From assembly GCA_965206655.1 (NCBI GenBank), contig CBDBKC010000036.1, positions 186,001 through 250,000 of the forward strand: DNA of 64,000 bases. The letters run 5' to 3'. The notes beneath the pieces were generated by a model. That model did not search any database. It was not told where the DNA came from and saw only the letters and a list, made by a program, of their open reading frames with translations. Within the stretch, counting starts at the first letter, position 1, and each line of letters starts with the position of its first letter. Positions 61,983 to 64,000 of the stretch are shown piece by piece. Source of the DNA: JAPPLB01 sp965206655. GTDB taxonomy: Bacteria; Acidobacteriota; Terriglobia; Bryobacterales; UBA6623. The translations under genes and the position numbers were made by a program.

Positions 61983-62387
61983 TTACTTCTTCGGCGACCT
62001 CTTGCTCGATCGCTTCAGCCGTTTTTTTTCCTGCGGGCTCAAGGCGGCGTCTTCTTCCACGGGACGCAGCCGGCAGATCTGCTCATTGACTTCGAGCAGC
62101 TCTCGACTCAGCCGCTGAAACTGCCGAAAGGCGGCGATCTCGCGCTCCGCCTTACGGCGAGCAGCCGGACTGACGATGGTCTCGTTAAGCGTCTTTCCAT
62201 TGACCTTGTAGGACAAACGCAACTGAGGACCATGCCCTGGATGATCCCGTGACATACACACGCAAGCGGCTTTGCCGCAACGTCGGAACGAAGCGCTCAG
62301 AGAGCCTCGTCGGAAATCGCCCAGCTCAGCCAGTTGGCGAGTGAGCCCAGCGCGACGATGCTCCAAGGCAGGCAATGATAGCGACAT
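61983..62387 (-). CDS. ISKra4 upstream ORF (DUF6788-like)
   Basis: A 134-residue protein carrying FRRCGKAACVCMSRDHPGHG then PQLRLSYKVNGKTLNETIVS, as in the DUF6788 proteins encoded next to ISKra4 transposases. Near its end a run of eight A (62022-62029) lies in codons gaa aaa aaa cgg, so a -1 slip would join it to the transposase frame (ACG GCT GAA...). Whether it acts alone or as the N-terminal domain of the fusion is unknown. Confidence 0.75.
   Translation of the reverse strand: MSLSLPALEHRRAGLTRQLAELGDFRRGSLSASFRRCGKAACVCMSRDHPGHGPQLRLSYKVNGKTLNETIVSPAARRKAEREIAAFRQFQRLSRELLEVNEQICRLRPVEEDAALSPQEKKRLKRSSKRSPKK
62022..62029 (-). promoter_or_regulatory. A8 slippery site for -1 frameshifting
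   Basis: On the minus strand A-AAA-AAA fits the X-XXY-YYZ form in the DUF6788 frame. The -1 frame continues without a stop into the transposase ORF. Confidence 0.55.
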
Positions 62388-62558
62388 GCGACCCTCCTGG
62401 TCTCTGAGAGTATATTATACCCTCAGATAAGGCCGCCCGCATTCCCTCCCCCTTCCCGCTTCACTTCTGTGTCGCGCACCCGCCGTGCTTCGGTCGCCCG
62501 CTTCTTGTCAGGCGGCATGATAAGCTAACGACAGGTTCACCTACAAGGATTCCGAATC

Positions 62559-62777
62559 ATGAAGGCAGCAATTCATCCGGTGTATGAACCGGTCAAAGTA
62601 AGCTGTGCCTGTGGCGCCGAGTGGCAGAACCGCTCGACCCACAAAGGCGATATCCACCTGGAGATTTGCTCCAATTGCCACCCGTTCTTCACGGGCAAAC
62701 AGAAGCTCGTCGATACGGCCGGCCGGGTGGAGCGCTTCCGCCGCAGATACGGCGACGCCAGGGGTTCGAAAAACTAG
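62559..62777 (+). CDS. rpmE: 50S ribosomal protein L31
   Basis: A 72-residue protein with MKAAIHPVYEPVKVSCACG, zinc-type Cys pairs CAC and CSNC, and the family signature GDIHLEICSNCHPFFTGKQK then LVDTAGRVERFRRRY. It is the C+ (zinc-binding) form of L31. It lies 77 bases outside the ISKra4 end, so its promoter may be partly replaced by the element. A ribosome binding site (aagga) precedes the ATG by 12 bases. Confidence 0.95.
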   Translation: MKAAIHPVYEPVKVSCACGAEWQNRSTHKGDIHLEICSNCHPFFTGKQKLVDTAGRVERFRRRYGDARGSKN

Positions 62778-62814
62778 CCCTGCCGGCGGTTATCCGCGCC
62801 CGGGGGCTTGAGAC

Positions 62815-64000
62815 CTACGGGGCCACGAGTTCGATCGCCAAGCTCCGCAGGCGTCCCAAATCCAGCTTGCCCGACCCCAATAGCGGTATCTGTTCCACCG
62901 GAACCACGTCCTCCCGCTCGGGGATCCACAGCTTCGGCAAGGAAGACCGGCTGAGCCGCTCCCATAAATCGGCAGGCGCCATCCCGTCGCCCGCGTACAG
63001 AATCACGATCCGTTCGCCCTTGCGCTCATCGGCGACCGCCGTCACGGCGCACGACTCGCTTCCGAGCAGTTCCGACACAGTCTCCTCGATTTTCACGTGA
63101 GGCACCATCTCGCCGCCGATCTTGCTGAAGCGCGATAGACGATCGGTAATCTTGATGAATCCGTCATCGTCGATCAACGCTACGTCCCCGGTCTCGTACC
63201 AGCCATCCTTGAGCACTTCTTTGGTCTTCTCGGGTCTTCCTAAATACCCTTGCATGCAATTCGGGCCTTTGACGAGCAGCAATCCTTCCTCGTTCGGGCC
63301 CACCGGTTCGCCGGACTCGAGATGCAGGACCTTCGCCGCCACCGCCGGTAGAGGGTGGCCAACGGTTCCCGGCTTGTGCCCCGGCTGTCGATCACCTTTG
63401 GTAGTGAAGCCGGCCGAATTCACGGCGACGACCGGGGCCATCTCGGTACAGCCATAGCCTTCGAGTAATTCCAGGCCGAACTTCTCCCGGAACTGCTCGG
63501 CCAGCGATTCCCGCAGTTTCTCCGCTCCGACGATCACGTGGCGCAGCGACGCGAACTGCTCGGGCGTACACTTGCGGGCGTATGTCGCCAGGAACGTCGG
63601 CGTTGAAAGCAGGAAAGTCGCTCCGTACTTCTGAGTCATTTGTCCGATCGTTTTCGCATCGAGTGGATTCGGATGATAGGCAACGGGAAAGCCCGACAGC
63701 AGGGGGAACCACAGAGTAATGGTGAAGCCAAAGCAATGGAAGAAGGGCAGCACTCCCATCATGCGGTCCTTTTCAGATACCCAGTAGACCTGCGCGACGC
63801 TTTCGAGGTTCGAAATGATATTCCCGTGCGAAAGCATCACGCCTTTCGGTGTTCCCGTGCTCCCACTCGAGAAGATGACCGTGGCCAGCGACGAGGGATC
63901 ACGCCGCCCCGGCGTGTACACCCACTCCAAAACTCGCGCCGGCAATACCGCGGCACAGAACGCCGCCAACCCTTTCTGTAGCGGTGTGATCTGGCCGGCT
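62815..64000 (-). CDS. AMP-dependent acyl-CoA/acyl-ACP synthetase, C-terminal part (5' end outside window)
   Basis: The last 395 or so codons of an ANL-superfamily enzyme, open to the window edge. Motifs: P-loop VIFSSGSTGTPKGVMLSHGN, GYGCTEMAPVVAVNS, YETGDVALIDDDGFIKITDR and the catalytic Lys in PLLGSGKLDLGRL. The upstream residues (TPLQKGLAAFCAAVLPARVL) resemble the linker of Aas-type acyl-ACP synthetase/acyltransferases, so a fused acyltransferase or MFS domain may lie outside. It would ligate fatty acids to ACP or CoA. It faces rpmE convergently. Confidence 0.88.
   Translation of the reverse strand, partial: AGQITPLQKGLAAFCAAVLPARVLEWVYTPGRRDPSSLATVIFSSGSTGTPKGVMLSHGNIISNLESVAQVYWVSEKDRMMGVLPFFHCFGFTITLWFPLLSGFPVAYHPNPLDAKTIGQMTQKYGATFLLSTPTFLATYARKCTPEQFASLRHVIVGAEKLRESLAEQFREKFGLELLEGYGCTEMAPVVAVNSAGFTTKGDRQPGHKPGTVGHPLPAVAAKVLHLESGEPVGPNEEGLLLVKGPNCMQGYLGRPEKTKEVLKDGWYETGDVALIDDDGFIKITDRLSRFSKIGGEMVPHVKIEETVSELLGSESCAVTAVADERKGERIVILYAGDGMAPADLWERLSRSSLPKLWIPEREDVVPVEQIPLLGSGKLDLGRLRSLAIELVAP

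Larger units (their letters stand above)
60649..62481 (-). mobile_element. ISKra4-type insertion sequence
   Basis: Perfect 12-bp terminal inverted repeats, GGGTGCGCGACA (60649-60660) and TGTCGCGCACCC (62470-62481), enclose a two-ORF ISKra4-like element of 1,833 bp. The two ORFs overlap through an A8 tract. The left flank is occupied by the 1,555-bp IS. Confidence 0.8.

Noticed and set aside
1..64000. CRISPR arrays and tRNA/rRNA genes
   Set aside because: I saw no regularly spaced repeats of CRISPR type and no tRNA T-arm or rRNA signature while reading both strands; a dedicated tRNA scan was not possible here.

Overview
The window reads like a chromosome segment of an Acidobacteriota bacterium, probably close to Bryobacterales/Solibacter. 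This is inference from gene content: two copies of the acidobacterial small-protein family with the N-terminal GPRTxEGKxRSSQNAxKHGL signature, DUF1552 remnants, remnants of Ser/Thr kinase-TolB proteins, many exported enzymes with Sec or Tat signals, and a Gram-negative envelope set (TamA/TamB, SurA-like chaperone, lipoproteins). The DNA is mostly GC-rich, with some visibly more AT-rich islands (the left edge, the xox cluster and the sulfatase gene).

Left part (1-15.8 kb), accessory: a frameshifted subtilase with a coupled lipoprotein; repeat unit A carrying one KHGL-family gene; a higBA module with a broken toxin and a palindromic operator; an exported D-2-hydroxyacid dehydrogenase, exported chorismate mutase and PPOX flavoprotein; a sodium:solute symporter with an enolase-superfamily dehydratase; fragments of a transporter binding protein and a kinase; then a lanthanide-type methanol dehydrogenase cluster (xoxF, GNAT, xoxJ, xoxG). 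Its cytochrome XoxG is fused to a DinB-like domain.

A 1,555-bp insertion sequence occurs twice in inverted orientation (15,837-17,391 and 59,094-60,648), and I can find only one base difference between the copies. Between them lie a gene graveyard (17.4-24.8 kb: DUF1552 ends, a Phd antitoxin with a truncated PIN toxin, a frameshifted M1 peptidase, a serine hydrolase, an IS remnant, a membrane sulfatase) and a housekeeping block (25.5-48.9 kb: rarA, a SpoU methyltransferase, tsaC, ydcF, gph, thiF/moeB, tamA-surA-like-tamB, selB, rhomboid, tatA, HU, trmFO, xerC, a LolD/FtsX-type exporter, a tesA-like esterase). After these come a triple-RidA lipoprotein translationally linked to a Tat-exported enolase-superfamily protein, a class C group II intron, repeat unit B (the inverted paralogue of unit A), an IS481-type element and a second symporter.

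Right edge (60.6-64 kb): an ISKra4-type element whose inverted-repeat tip directly abuts the second 1,555-bp IS and whose two ORFs overlap through an A8 slippery tract, then rpmE, then the C-terminal part of an acyl-CoA/acyl-ACP synthetase running off the window.

Most noteworthy: the XoxG-DinB fusion; the coupled triple-RidA lipoprotein and exported dehydratase; the KHGL units with their GGGGAC...GTCCCC hairpin family, one hairpin of which was invaded by the group II intron; and the twin inverted IS copies.
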